Shown piece by piece: positions 19,385-29,274 of a stretch of 56,122 nucleotides of DNA. This stretch comes from Candidatus Levybacteria bacterium RIFCSPHIGHO2_01_FULL_41_15 (GTDB taxonomy: Bacteria > Patescibacteriota > Microgenomatia > Levybacterales > UBA12049), in NCBI GenBank assembly GCA_001782165.1, contig MFNV01000009.1, positions 1 to 56,122 on the forward strand. The letters run 5' to 3'. The first letter of the stretch is position 1. Every line of letters begins with the position of its first letter. The translations under genes and the position numbers were made by a program. The notes under the pieces are model-generated. The model ran no database searches and was not told the DNA's origin. It was given only the letters and a program-made list of their open reading frames with translations.

Positions 19385-20053
19385 TTATAAACCCGCCGCA
19401 TCAATAACATCATATGCCTCTTTTATTCTCCCATCTAGTAAATAGTGAAGAATTCTTGGTCTTAATTTATAATCAGCAAAGGGTAGTGCCTGCAAAATTC
19501 TAAGATATCTAATATCACTTGGCAGAAAACGACTTGCAAAGTCCTTGATTCTTAAAGTAAATTCATGGCAAAATTCTCTAAGTCTTTCTAGCGTTTCTCT
19601 TTCTTTCCCTATCAATGTTGTTCTAGCATCTTCTGAAATAAACTTTCTGTTTGGGGCATTCTCAACATTTTGTCCTAAAGAATCTGCTCTTTCCTTAAGT
19701 GTTTCTTGGATAAAAAAGGAGGAGATATAGACTAGTTGGGGTGAGTCCATATCCCAATTCATTCTTCTTGAAATGCCTGCTAACTCAAGACCAACCATAA
19801 AAACAAGTGCGTTCTGTCCTCTGTGCCGTTTGGGGTTACCAAATGTGTTTATGCTTAAAAAAGTTATATTATCAAGAGCAAAGTCCCACTCAAGATCTGG
19901 GGCGACCTCGCGTGCATTTAAAACGGTATCACCTGCAACTTTCTTCCTTATCTCAAAACTTTCTATCTTCGCGGTTTTAAAAAATTCGCTGGGAGTCTTA
20001 GGAGTTATGGGATAGTCATACAAACCACCCCTTCTCTCTCTTGCGTCAGTCAT
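19385..20053 (-). CDS. Hypothetical protein (222 aa)
   Basis: Complete ORF, no family recognised. Confidence 0.65.
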   Translation of the reverse strand: MTDARERRGGLYDYPITPKTPSEFFKTAKIESFEIRKKVAGDTVLNAREVAPDLEWDFALDNITFLSINTFGNPKRHRGQNALVFMVGLELAGISRRMNWDMDSPQLVYISSFFIQETLKERADSLGQNVENAPNRKFISEDARTTLIGKERETLERLREFCHEFTLRIKDFASRFLPSDIRYLRILQALPFADYKLRPRILHYLLDGRIKEAYDVIDAAGL

Positions 20054-20089
20054 AGCAAGAGTGGATCTTATAACTTTGTTACGATAATG

Positions 20090-20494
20090 TCAATTTTGGG
20101 GTTCTTTTGCTTTTTCGAAGTTAAGAGCTAAAGAGTTTATGCAGTATCTTTTCCGCGTTGCTGTTGGACCGTCATCAAACACATGTCCCAAATGTGCCCT
20201 GCAGGTTTTACATTTTACCTCAACTCTTTTCATTCCAAGACTCAAATCATTTTCAAAATCCACATTATCTCCAACCAGCCTGTCAAAAGAGGGCCAGCCT
20301 GTTCCCGAATCAAACTTGTTGTCAGAGTAAAAAAGAGAATTTCCGCAGACAACACAATCATACATTCCTTTGTCGTGGTTATCGGTATATTTTCCTGATC
20401 CAGGCGGCTCGGTTCCCTTTAAAAAACAAATGTTATATTGTTCGGGAGTTAATTTCTTCTTAAGTTCTTCAAGTTTTTCCTTATCCATTTTCAT
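20090..20494 (-). CDS. msrB: Peptide-methionine (R)-S-oxide reductase
   Basis: 134 aa; GTEPPGSGKYTDNHDKGMYDCVVCGNSLFYSDNKFDSGTGWPSFDR...HLGHVFDDGPTATRKRYCINSLAL. Confidence 0.95.
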   Translation of the reverse strand: MKMDKEKLEELKKKLTPEQYNICFLKGTEPPGSGKYTDNHDKGMYDCVVCGNSLFYSDNKFDSGTGWPSFDRLVGDNVDFENDLSLGMKRVEVKCKTCRAHLGHVFDDGPTATRKRYCINSLALNFEKAKEPQN

Positions 20495-20748
20495 CCTAGT
20501 GTTTTTACTTCTACAACATCTTCAAGTGGTACAGCTGCTCCCTCGTGCGCCTCTTTAACCTCTTGGGCAGATTGCGCTTCTGTCTGACAATAGGCAAAAC
20601 CCTTCTCCATGCTAACAACCGCGCCCAAAGGCTTTAGTCCCTTTGCCACTGCCCCCTGTTTATACTTTTCGTAACCTTCCCGGACATCAGTTTCGCTCAT
20701 TCCGGGGACAAGTTTATGAATTCCCAAAAATACTGTCATTCTTATCAC
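20491..20748 (-). CDS. Small DUF4242-like/ferredoxin-like-fold protein
   Basis: 85 aa; overlaps the msrB start by 4 nt. Family suggested from sequence style only. Confidence 0.5.
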   Translation of the reverse strand: MIRMTVFLGIHKLVPGMSETDVREGYEKYKQGAVAKGLKPLGAVVSMEKGFAYCQTEAQSAQEVKEAHEGAAVPLEDVVEVKTLG

Positions 20749-21032
20749 CTCCTTTTCACACTATTATTTTCTGTTCTAAGCTTATCCAATGTTTCTGCTC
20801 TCGCCGTTCCACGGATTCCTCTTTCTGCTATAAGCTGATCTTGCGGATCAAGTACTATTTCGTTACCCTTTGAATCTTTAACTACAAAAGGTCTTGGATC
20901 TTCTGGATCTTCGGTAGGATAAACTCTTACTCTTTTAAAATGGGGACCCTTTCCTTCCCCTTCGGTTTGGATTGACATTTGCATTAAGAATGGTTTTTCG
21001 GGTTTTGACTGCGGGGGTCTTTGTGCTTCCAT
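20745..21032 (-). CDS. Hypothetical protein (~95 aa)
   Basis: Start placed at MEAQRPPQSKPEKPFLMQMSIQ rather than the ORF-track start, which would overlap the divergent gene. 4-nt overlap with the following ORF. Confidence 0.55.
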   Translation of the reverse strand: MEAQRPPQSKPEKPFLMQMSIQTEGEGKGPHFKRVRVYPTEDPEDPRPFVVKDSKGNEIVLDPQDQLIAERGIRGTARAETLDKLRTENNSVKRR

Positions 21033-21090
21033 ATGCTCTATTTTACCAAAAACTTGATATCTTGTCTTTTTATATATAAAATTGCTTGTT

Positions 21091-22224
21091 ATGCAAAGTA
21101 AAGAAGCGCCGCAAATGGAATTTGATATTGGGAAAGGTAATTCATTTGCCATCATGACTCAGGCAGCAACTAGTCCCGAACAGGAACAAAGAGTACAGGG
21201 CTTAATTAGTTTTTCGGATATTGAAAGAATGATCTATAGACATATCGAAAAAGTCCCTCCAAGAAATACTTTTGATGTAAGCGCTGTTATTGGAGCAGGA
21301 ATCGACTGGTTTTTGGTCCCTGCAAATTTTATCTATAGATACCGCGATGATTATTGCTTTGATCCCGACAGGTTTTATACCGAATGGAATTTACAAACTG
21401 TATTTTCAAGATTTTATCCCACTGGTTTTGGTTTTGATGAATATCTAGAGCTTTTCAAAAACCATCGCAAAAGATTTATCCAAAGCGATCCTCTAAAACC
21501 CGCAAATTTTGCTCTTGAAAGAAGAAATATAAAAAGGGCAATGATCCCATTATGGGAGGAGATTGCAAAAAAGTTTAAGATTGATTCTCTTGAAGTTCAA
21601 GAAATTATGGAAAATGCAAAAGGAGTTGTTTTGCCATCTGGGAGAACCGCATCGGCCGAAACTGTCGGACAAATCGGGCAGAGAATCGTAAGAGAAAGAT
21701 TTGATGCTTTGGTTGATGATGATAAAGATTACACATATATAGCAAAGCCCCGTTGTCTTTTGTCTTTTGAGGTTGACGGAATTACTTTTCAGGTCCAAGT
21801 TGAGCCGGATTACATAAAACGCAAGAGAGAAAAAAGAAAATCGACTATAAAAAGACAAGTCGTTGCAAAACGGATAGTCGGTGATTTTAAAGATTCCGAC
21901 AGACATAATTTAACCGACTATACAACCGCATTTGGGAAAACAATGCTTGTCTACAATTTTCTTTTAAGACAAATTGGGCAGAGATTTGTAGAAAAAGTTA
22001 CATGGGTAAAACTTCCTAACGGGCAGAGACGAAGAGTTTTTATAATAAGAGACAGGGTTTCAAAACCCGTTCCTTCGGATAGAGTCGAGACGGCTTTGGA
22101 ATTTTTGCAGGAAGAGAGCGGGGATATTTTTACACTGATGCCAAGACTTTCGGAAAAAGAAGAAGCTATGGCAAGGAATTTATTAGAACAGGCTCTTCAA
22201 ATTTCAAGGCAGGTTAGGATTTAA
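21091..22224 (+). CDS. Putative PD-(D/E)XK-like nuclease
   Basis: LSFEVDGITFQVQVEPDYI...VVAKRIVGDFKDSDRHNLTDYTTAFGKTMLVYNFLL resembles PD...(D/E)XK followed by a helical region. Confidence 0.5.
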   Translation: MQSKEAPQMEFDIGKGNSFAIMTQAATSPEQEQRVQGLISFSDIERMIYRHIEKVPPRNTFDVSAVIGAGIDWFLVPANFIYRYRDDYCFDPDRFYTEWNLQTVFSRFYPTGFGFDEYLELFKNHRKRFIQSDPLKPANFALERRNIKRAMIPLWEEIAKKFKIDSLEVQEIMENAKGVVLPSGRTASAETVGQIGQRIVRERFDALVDDDKDYTYIAKPRCLLSFEVDGITFQVQVEPDYIKRKREKRKSTIKRQVVAKRIVGDFKDSDRHNLTDYTTAFGKTMLVYNFLLRQIGQRFVEKVTWVKLPNGQRRRVFIIRDRVSKPVPSDRVETALEFLQEESGDIFTLMPRLSEKEEAMARNLLEQALQISRQVRI

Positions 22225-22565
22225 CGAAAGCTTGGGGTTGAAAGACTATTCAATGAATTGGACTCAGGTTTGCAAAGCCTAAATGCAACATGCTGAGTTT
22301 TCTCATCGGTGCCAGTACCTATCATCGTTTTAGCGGGGTTTGGATTTATAAATTTAATAACTTTTCGTCTTAAAAGACCATTCTCCCGTTGATTCCAGAT
22401 CGACTCGGATATATTTGTTTGAAAGTAGGTAACAATTTTACCTTCTTGAACCTGATGAACCAAGCTAATCGTATATCCTCTGGTATCCGGGATAGGAATC
22501 TCATCGGTTACTATCGTGCCTCCTATATCCTTAAGACCTCTTAAGCCTAGTTCTCCCAAAAACAT
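22221..22565 (-). CDS. Hypothetical protein (114 aa)
   Basis: ORF convergent with the preceding gene, 4-nt overlap at the 3' ends. Confidence 0.5.
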   Translation of the reverse strand: MFLGELGLRGLKDIGGTIVTDEIPIPDTRGYTISLVHQVQEGKIVTYFQTNISESIWNQRENGLLRRKVIKFINPNPAKTMIGTGTDEKTQHVAFRLCKPESNSLNSLSTPSFR

Positions 22566-22638
22566 ATGGTGATAAAGCCTATAGGTATATTATACACCGT
22601 TTGTCAAAAAATACCCAATAAATTCAAGAATTTAAGAA

Positions 22639-23028
22639 TTATGCTTGAGGCGAGGTGGTTTCGTAAATTTTGTCTCCTGTTTTTATTACAATAGGGCGGA
22701 TGAGGTTAACGCCTATCATTGCAAGTTTATATCCAAAACCTCCGATAAAAGTCATAAGGAGAAAATGGGCAGAGAGATTAAGCGCGCTATCCAAAACGCC
22801 GGGAGGAATTATGTTAAGACTCGGGAGAAGAGCGGATAAATTCGGCTGACCAGTTGAATTTAAAGAATTTAAATCAGTATTGGATGCTGTAGGATAAGTG
22901 CTTTTTGGGATACTAAAGTATGTGGGATGAATTATATTCGTAAATGCGAGAATTACCAGAACTACCGAAAATACCATTATAAAAACTCCAATGCTTAAAA
23001 AAATATATCCCGTGGTCTTTGTGTTCAT
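22639..23028 (-). CDS. Hypothetical membrane protein with two TM segments
   Basis: MNTKTTGYIFLSIGVFIMVFSVVLVILAF...FLLMTFIGGFGYKLAMIGVNLI. Confidence 0.6.
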   Translation of the reverse strand: MNTKTTGYIFLSIGVFIMVFSVVLVILAFTNIIHPTYFSIPKSTYPTASNTDLNSLNSTGQPNLSALLPSLNIIPPGVLDSALNLSAHFLLMTFIGGFGYKLAMIGVNLIRPIVIKTGDKIYETTSPQA

Positions 23029-23206
23029 AAAATCATGATAAACAACCCCCACGGCATTTGCAACAAAAATTGTCAATCATGCTTAAGAAACTATTTGATT
23101 TGTTATTCTAGTCTTCTCAAGAATTTGAGAATATCAGACTATTTTTCAGTTTTATCAGATATTGCAAGACTTGACAAAATTTTTAAGAATGGGCAGACTG
23201 AAAATG

Positions 23207-24325
23207 ATGATACTTTCAAAATATCCAATCATAATTACCAGTGCGATTATTTTTTTTATTGTCTTTATTTTCAATTTTGCGCCCTTTTCTTATGCAGGTT
23301 CTCCAACAATCTCCAAGATAATTACAACTCAGCTGCACAAAGAGGGCGATCAGGTTCATAAATATCAGCTTGAGGCAGTTGTCAAAAATCCATCCGGAGA
23401 AAGAATTGAAGCATTTTGGAAAGTAGATTGCGGTAGTTTAAATACAGACAGGGGGTTTAAGGTTGTTTTAAGTTATTCCGATGATTGTTCAGATGCTCAA
23501 GTTACGCTAACTGTGGTTAACAATAAGCTGTACGGACAGAAATTAACTCAATATGTTTTTCTCCCCGGAACTCTCCGCATAGTAAATATCAAACCAAAAA
23601 ACCAGGAACCAGAAACCCAAGCAGTTACTACTCCCAAAAATCCCCCACTTTCCCTTATCCCAGCTGTTTCACAGCAGAAAAATTTTGGACAATTTCCATT
23701 TGTGACAAATGGAGTTTTAACAATTGCCGGATTAGTTTTACTTGCTGTCATTTTGTATGCTTTATGGAAAAAGTATTTATCCGTAAAGCTTATATCAACA
23801 GACAGTAAAGAGAAAGAGCAATGCAAATTGGGTGAGACAAGAGACTGTAAATTGATCGGCATGAAGTATTCTATCTACAACAGGAGACCTCATGAAGACG
23901 AAGAACTGGATTTATTCCTTGAGTTTTCTGCAGACGCAACCGACATTGCCAATTGGCTTATCTCAACAAGAGGCACAACTCCAGCGGTAAAAATGCTTCC
24001 GACTTTTCTAAGACAGACGATAGAAATCCATAAAAATATTAACAAAATTGAAAAATTGCGCGACGGGGTGGATATTTGGGGAACCATACAATGGGAAGAA
24101 TGTGAAGAACAAGGTTTTTGGATTTTGGCAAGCAATTCATGGGTACTTAAAACTAAAGATATTAAAATTTCTCCCCCGCTTTACTCATATCAGATGAATA
24201 CTCGAGCATGGAATCCGGAATATATGACGAATCAAAAATTTATCTATAGTAAGTTAAAGGAAATTCTTTCCTATGTCCGCAAAAAAGCCTTAGAGGAATG
24301 CCCGGGAAAACAGAGGGAAATATAA
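23207..24325 (+). CDS. Hypothetical secreted/membrane-anchored protein
   Basis: N-terminal signal-like MILSKYPIIITSAIIFFIVFIFNFAPFSYAGSP and an internal TM (FVTNGVLTIAGLVLLAVILYALW). Confidence 0.6.
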   Translation: MILSKYPIIITSAIIFFIVFIFNFAPFSYAGSPTISKIITTQLHKEGDQVHKYQLEAVVKNPSGERIEAFWKVDCGSLNTDRGFKVVLSYSDDCSDAQVTLTVVNNKLYGQKLTQYVFLPGTLRIVNIKPKNQEPETQAVTTPKNPPLSLIPAVSQQKNFGQFPFVTNGVLTIAGLVLLAVILYALWKKYLSVKLISTDSKEKEQCKLGETRDCKLIGMKYSIYNRRPHEDEELDLFLEFSADATDIANWLISTRGTTPAVKMLPTFLRQTIEIHKNINKIEKLRDGVDIWGTIQWEECEEQGFWILASNSWVLKTKDIKISPPLYSYQMNTRAWNPEYMTNQKFIYSKLKEILSYVRKKALEECPGKQREI

Positions 24326-24352
24326 AATTTCAAACACTTTGAAAATTCTCTA

Positions 24353-24877
24353 TTATTCGTTGGGTGAAATTCTTACATCCAGAAGTTCGATGTCAAAGAC
24401 TAGAGAGGTGTTTGGAAGAATGGCATTTGGTACTCCTGTTTCTCCATACGCAAGGTCAGGAGGAATTATCAAGCGTCTTTTTCCTCCAACTCGCATTCCC
24501 AAAATCCCCTGATCCCATCCGGCAATCACCTTTCCAACTCCTATTTGAACTTGCAACGGCTGTTTGCCCAAAGATGTGTCAAAAACTTTTCCATCGGTAA
24601 ACATTCCTGTATAGTTAACAGTAATCGCATTGCCCGATGCGGCGGGCGTTCCCGTACCAATCTGCGTATCAATAATAGTAAGTTTTGTTATTTGGAAAGG
24701 AGCCTGAGTAGGAGGGGTCGTAGGCAAAGTTGTGGGCAAAGGAGTGGGCTGCCCGTTTGGAATAGAAATTGGAGAAGTGTCAAAAGGATTTATGGGTTTT
24801 TTGGAATTTAAAGAAAGAAGAAAACCAAAAACCAATAAAATTATAAGTCCATATATGATGAGAAACTTATTGTTCAT
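24353..24877 (-). CDS. Membrane-anchored FKBP-type peptidyl-prolyl cis-trans isomerase
   Basis: TM anchor plus Pro/Thr linker plus NYTGMFTDGKVFDTSLGKQPLQVQIGVGKVIAGWDQGILGMRVGGKRRLIIPPDLAYGE. Confidence 0.93.
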   Translation of the reverse strand: MNNKFLIIYGLIILLVFGFLLSLNSKKPINPFDTSPISIPNGQPTPLPTTLPTTPPTQAPFQITKLTIIDTQIGTGTPAASGNAITVNYTGMFTDGKVFDTSLGKQPLQVQIGVGKVIAGWDQGILGMRVGGKRRLIIPPDLAYGETGVPNAILPNTSLVFDIELLDVRISPNE

Positions 24878-24915
24878 TTTTCTCCCTAATCTTATCAGAA
24901 ATTAAAACGAGATGG

Positions 24916-24921
24916 TATAAT
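24916..24921 (+). promoter_or_regulatory. Extended -10 element (TGG-TATAAT) upstream of alaS
   Basis: TGGTATAAT 23 nt before ATG 24944. A weak TTATCA -35 at 24892 has an 18-bp spacer. Confidence 0.5.
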
Positions 24922-24943
24922 CAGAGAGTAATTTTAAATTTCA

Positions 24944-26938
24944 ATGACAGCGCAGGAAATTATAGGTAAATATATTAAATTTTTTGAAAAAAGAGGCCAT
25001 AAAAGAATACCCAACTCTCCTCTTGTTTTGCAAAATGATCCAACAACTCTCTTCACCTCCTCCGGTATGCAGCCTTTAGTCCCCTATTTTCTAGGAGAAA
25101 AACACCCTCAGGGAAAAAGACTTGTAAATGTTCAGAATTGCTTCAGAGCTGCCGACATTGATGAGGTCGGAGACGATAAGCATACGACTTTTTTCAGAAT
25201 GCTTGGAAACTGGTCTCTTGGTGATTATTTCAAAAAAGAACAATTACCGTGGTATTGGGAGTTTTTGACAAAAGTAATAGGACTCCCAAAAGAAAAACTT
25301 TACATAACCGTTTTCGAGGGTTTCAGTAATACTCCAAAAGATATTGAATCTGAGAAAATTTGGACAGAAATTCTTGAAAATGAAGGACTTGATTCAAAGA
25401 AAAAAATCTTCTCGTACGGAGCAGATAAAAACTGGTGGTCAAGATCTGGGGTTCCCGATGATATGCCCGAAGGAGAGCCCGGAGGACCCGATAGTGAAGT
25501 ATTCTATTTTTTTGAGAATGTAAAACACGATCCCAAATTTGGAACACAGTGTCATCCAAATTGCCAGTGCGGAAGGTTTCTTGAAATTGGAAACTCTGTC
25601 TTTATGGAGTACCAAAAGACCAAGAATGGTTTTAAACCATTGCCGAACAAGAATGTAGATTTTGGAGGGGGGGCTGAAAGACTTCTGGCAGCTGTTGAAA
25701 ACAAAAACGACATTTTTGAGACAAGGTTGTTCTCCCCCGTTATAGACTCCATCGAGAAGATAACAGCCAAGAATTATAAAAAAAATAAAAAAGCAATGCA
25801 GGTAATAGCAGATCATATAATTGCTGCAGTTTTCATAACGGACGCAGGAGTAACCCCTTCAAATAAAGAACAAGGGTATGTCTTGCGAAGACTTTTGAGA
25901 AGAGCTATCCGTTATGGGAAACAACTGGAAGCTTCTGAAACATTTACTGCTTGGATTGCTTCCTCGGTTATTGAAAACTATTCTGATACCGATTCTCAGT
26001 TAATGGATAGAAAAAAAATTATTATCGGGTTGTTTACAGAAGAAGAGGAAAAGTTTAATCAAGCTATTCGAGAAGGGCTAAAAATATCGGAAAAAATATT
26101 TTTGACACGAACCCCGATAGTTCCTGAAGAATATTCAAAAATAATGCAGATTCCGAATAAGAAAGAGTTCTTTAGAAATATATTTAGAAAGAGTGATTTT
26201 AAGGAAACGGCAAATTTTTTATCTGGCTTTGGGGTCTCTCTTACAAAAGCAGATATTGGAAATGCTACGATTTCCGGAAATCAGGCTTTTGATCTGTATC
26301 AATCCTTTGGTTTTCCTATAGAAATGGTTACAGAACTTGCTCAGGAAAAACGTTTATTTGTGGACATTGAGGATTTCAAAAGAGAACTTAAGCGACATCA
26401 AAAAGTTTCAAGAAAAGGGGCGGGGAAGAAATTCGCGGGAGGTCTTGCGGACCATTCTGGAAAAACAATAATGGGACACACCGCAACTCATCTTCTCCAC
26501 CAGGCTCTTCGGGATGTCTTGGGAAACTCTGTCTATCAGACAGGATCAAATATTACAAGCGAGAGAATAAGATTTGATTTTGCATATGATAAGAAATTAA
26601 CGGATGATGAAATTGAAAAAGTTGAAAAAATTATAAATAAAAAAATCGAAGAAAATCTTCCTGTACACTTTGAGATAATGACGCTTGATAAAGCAAAAGA
26701 AATCGGCGCAATCGGGCTTTTTGATGAAAAGTATGAAGATAAAGTAAAAGTTTATTTTATAGGTCCTTCGACTCACTCCGCTGCATCGGGACAACCTCAT
26801 ACGCAAGCGTACTCGGTTGAATTTTGCGGAGGACCCCATGTAAATTTTACAGGACTGCTTAAAAGGTTTAAGATAATAAAACAAGAGAACATTGGGCATG
26901 GGCAAAGACGTGTCTATGCAACAATCAAGGATGTATGA
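24944..26938 (+). CDS. alaS: Alanyl-tRNA synthetase, lacking the C-terminal domain
   Basis: 664 aa; class II catalytic core, HTATHLLHQALRDVLG editing motif and CGGPHVNFTG; ends just after the SAD region. Confidence 0.95.
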   Translation: MTAQEIIGKYIKFFEKRGHKRIPNSPLVLQNDPTTLFTSSGMQPLVPYFLGEKHPQGKRLVNVQNCFRAADIDEVGDDKHTTFFRMLGNWSLGDYFKKEQLPWYWEFLTKVIGLPKEKLYITVFEGFSNTPKDIESEKIWTEILENEGLDSKKKIFSYGADKNWWSRSGVPDDMPEGEPGGPDSEVFYFFENVKHDPKFGTQCHPNCQCGRFLEIGNSVFMEYQKTKNGFKPLPNKNVDFGGGAERLLAAVENKNDIFETRLFSPVIDSIEKITAKNYKKNKKAMQVIADHIIAAVFITDAGVTPSNKEQGYVLRRLLRRAIRYGKQLEASETFTAWIASSVIENYSDTDSQLMDRKKIIIGLFTEEEEKFNQAIREGLKISEKIFLTRTPIVPEEYSKIMQIPNKKEFFRNIFRKSDFKETANFLSGFGVSLTKADIGNATISGNQAFDLYQSFGFPIEMVTELAQEKRLFVDIEDFKRELKRHQKVSRKGAGKKFAGGLADHSGKTIMGHTATHLLHQALRDVLGNSVYQTGSNITSERIRFDFAYDKKLTDDEIEKVEKIINKKIEENLPVHFEIMTLDKAKEIGAIGLFDEKYEDKVKVYFIGPSTHSAASGQPHTQAYSVEFCGGPHVNFTGLLKRFKIIKQENIGHGQRRVYATIKDV

Positions 26939-29274
26939 AATTGCCCCTCAGATTCGGCAAAAAAAAAGAAGAGAAACAATATTTCCTAGCTCTTGTACTT
27001 CGGAATGAGAAAGTGAATGCGGTTTTCTTTGAAGAAGAACTTTCGAAAGTAAAGGTTCTTGCCAGACATTCCGAATATTTTGAAAACTCCATTGAAGAAG
27101 CCTCTTTGGAGGAATTTTTGGATGTTCTGGATAAAGCTGTATCAACCGCGGAACAATCGCTTGTCACGGAACTTGAAACAGTAAAAACTATTTTTGGAGT
27201 TAAAGGAAGCTGGATTGGGGAAAACAAGATAAAAAAGGAGTATCTTTTAAAACTTAAGAAAATAAGTGATGAGCTTGGACTCTTACCCATAGGTTTTATA
27301 GTAATTATTGAGGCAATTTCTCATCTTCTCCAACAAGAAGAAGGGGCTCCTCTTACAGCCATAGTTGCTGAAACCGGCAAAAAATATATTTCTGTTGCCC
27401 ATGTAAAGGGAGGAAGAATTTTGGAATTCAAAACCTCGCAAATTCTGGAATCTCCTGCTCAGACTGTTGATACGATTCTTAAACATTTTTCATCATCCGA
27501 GATTCTCCCTGCAAGAATACTCATCTTCAATGGCGATGAAGATGAAAGTCAGGAATTTATAAATCACAGCTGGAGCAAAAGCCTTCCCTTTCTTCATCTT
27601 CCTAAAGTAGGTATCCTTTCCCCGGATTTTGACGCAAGAGCGGTTCTTTTCGGAGCGGCACAACAAATGGGGTTTGAGATTTTAGGAGATGTGTTAAGTA
27701 TCGAAGAAAAGAAAGAAGATATAGAAGAGCTTTCTAAACCTCCTCAGGAACAAGAAACTTTGCCCACCGGAGAAGCCGAAGAAGAGATTATAAATGAGAA
27801 GATCAAAAATATTCCGCAAGATTCTTCTCTTGAGTATTTTGGGTTTCTAGAGAACAAGGATATTGCCAAAGAGCCCTTGCAAGCTCCTCCAGAAGAAAAG
27901 CCGGAAGAAGAAATTACCGGAGAGAAAATCGAGGACCTGCCTGCTCGCCTCGATTCGGCAAAGCGGGCCGGACAGGCGGGAATTCCGAAGGATATAAAAG
28001 TTGAAGAAGCAGAAAAAAAGGCTCTTCCCATAAATGCATCCTTTGTTCTTACGGGGGTAAAAGTCTTTGCTCCTAGAATTTTGAAGTTTGTTAAGAAAAT
28101 TCCTGCAAAAATTTCTTTTTCAGGATTCGGTTTAACTCAAAGGGGGAAGGTTTTATTAATTCCGATCGTAATTTTCATTTTAATAATTATTCTGTCTCTC
28201 TTTTACTTTTTCTTAAATAAAGCGACTGTTGTTTTATCCCTTACAGGACAACCGTCAGAAAAAACTCAAGATGTAATTTTTGCCGTGGATTCACCGACGG
28301 ACAGTTCTCGGGGCATAATCGGTTCAGACTTTTTGGCAAGTCAAAAGGATGGCAATATTTCAACAAAAGCAACTGGAAAGAAGGAAGTTGGCGATAAAGC
28401 AAAAGGAACAGTAACAATTTTTAATAATTCATCTACAAGTCAAGCTCTTGCCCAAGGGATAACTATTACGTCCTCAAATGATTTGGAGTTTGCTCTTGAT
28501 AAAGGACTTACGGTTGCATCAGCATCCGGCGACATATTCTCCGGCACTACCCCAGGAAAAGTAAATGTCAATGTCACCGCAAAGGCAATCGGACAAGAAT
28601 ATAACCTCCCATCAAATACAAAGTTTTCTATAGGAGGACGTTCATCTGTTGCAGCCAAAAATGACAATGCCTTTTCAGGAGGATCTAAAAAAGAACTTAC
28701 AGTAGTTTCAAAAAATGATATCGTAAAGCTCGAGAGGGATCTTCCCAAAAGCCTTGAACAAAAAGCCAAAGATGATCTAAATAATAAAATTTCACAAGAT
28801 CAGGTACTTCTCCCTGTTTTGGTTTCAGAGGAATTGGTGAAAGGGGATTTCAGCAAAAAAGAAGGTGATGAAACAAATCAAGTTTCTCTAAAAGGGACAG
28901 TTGAGTTTAAGGGAATTGCTTATAAAAAGAAGGATATAGAAAACTTTTCAAATGAAATTCTTAAGAGAGAGGTTTCAGAAAACCTGACAATCGAACCCAA
29001 GAGCATAAAAGTTGATGTTTCGGATGTAAAAACAGAAGAAAGTAAGGTAAGTGCCCAGATCTCTATAAAAGCTCTTTTGATTCCCAAGATAGACTCTAAG
29101 AGTTTAGTAAAACAAATTAAGGGAAAATCTTTCAAAGATGCCGAATCTCTTCTGTCTAAATACTCTCAAGTATCAGATATTCAGATTTCTCTTTCTTTAA
29201 ACTTGCCATTTTTCCCAAAAAGGATTCCACTCTCCGAAAAGAATATTCAGGTAAAAACTTCTATAAATGAGTAA
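26935..29274 (+). CDS. Large membrane protein with baseplate J-like domain
   Basis: 779 aa with an internal TM (GKVLLIPIVIFILIIILSLFYFFL) and an extracellular-type beta region; resembles proteins annotated baseplate J/gp47-like in CPR genomes. ATGA overlap with alaS. Confidence 0.55.
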   Translation: MKLPLRFGKKKEEKQYFLALVLRNEKVNAVFFEEELSKVKVLARHSEYFENSIEEASLEEFLDVLDKAVSTAEQSLVTELETVKTIFGVKGSWIGENKIKKEYLLKLKKISDELGLLPIGFIVIIEAISHLLQQEEGAPLTAIVAETGKKYISVAHVKGGRILEFKTSQILESPAQTVDTILKHFSSSEILPARILIFNGDEDESQEFINHSWSKSLPFLHLPKVGILSPDFDARAVLFGAAQQMGFEILGDVLSIEEKKEDIEELSKPPQEQETLPTGEAEEEIINEKIKNIPQDSSLEYFGFLENKDIAKEPLQAPPEEKPEEEITGEKIEDLPARLDSAKRAGQAGIPKDIKVEEAEKKALPINASFVLTGVKVFAPRILKFVKKIPAKISFSGFGLTQRGKVLLIPIVIFILIIILSLFYFFLNKATVVLSLTGQPSEKTQDVIFAVDSPTDSSRGIIGSDFLASQKDGNISTKATGKKEVGDKAKGTVTIFNNSSTSQALAQGITITSSNDLEFALDKGLTVASASGDIFSGTTPGKVNVNVTAKAIGQEYNLPSNTKFSIGGRSSVAAKNDNAFSGGSKKELTVVSKNDIVKLERDLPKSLEQKAKDDLNNKISQDQVLLPVLVSEELVKGDFSKKEGDETNQVSLKGTVEFKGIAYKKKDIENFSNEILKREVSENLTIEPKSIKVDVSDVKTEESKVSAQISIKALLIPKIDSKSLVKQIKGKSFKDAESLLSKYSQVSDIQISLSLNLPFFPKRIPLSEKNIQVKTSINE

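Noticed and set aside
26930-26945. Possible alternative genetic code (UGA as sense, as in SR1/Gracilibacteria)
   Set aside because: alaS ends at TGA in an ATGA overlap with a complete gene, and long core genes read normally; standard bacterial code fits.
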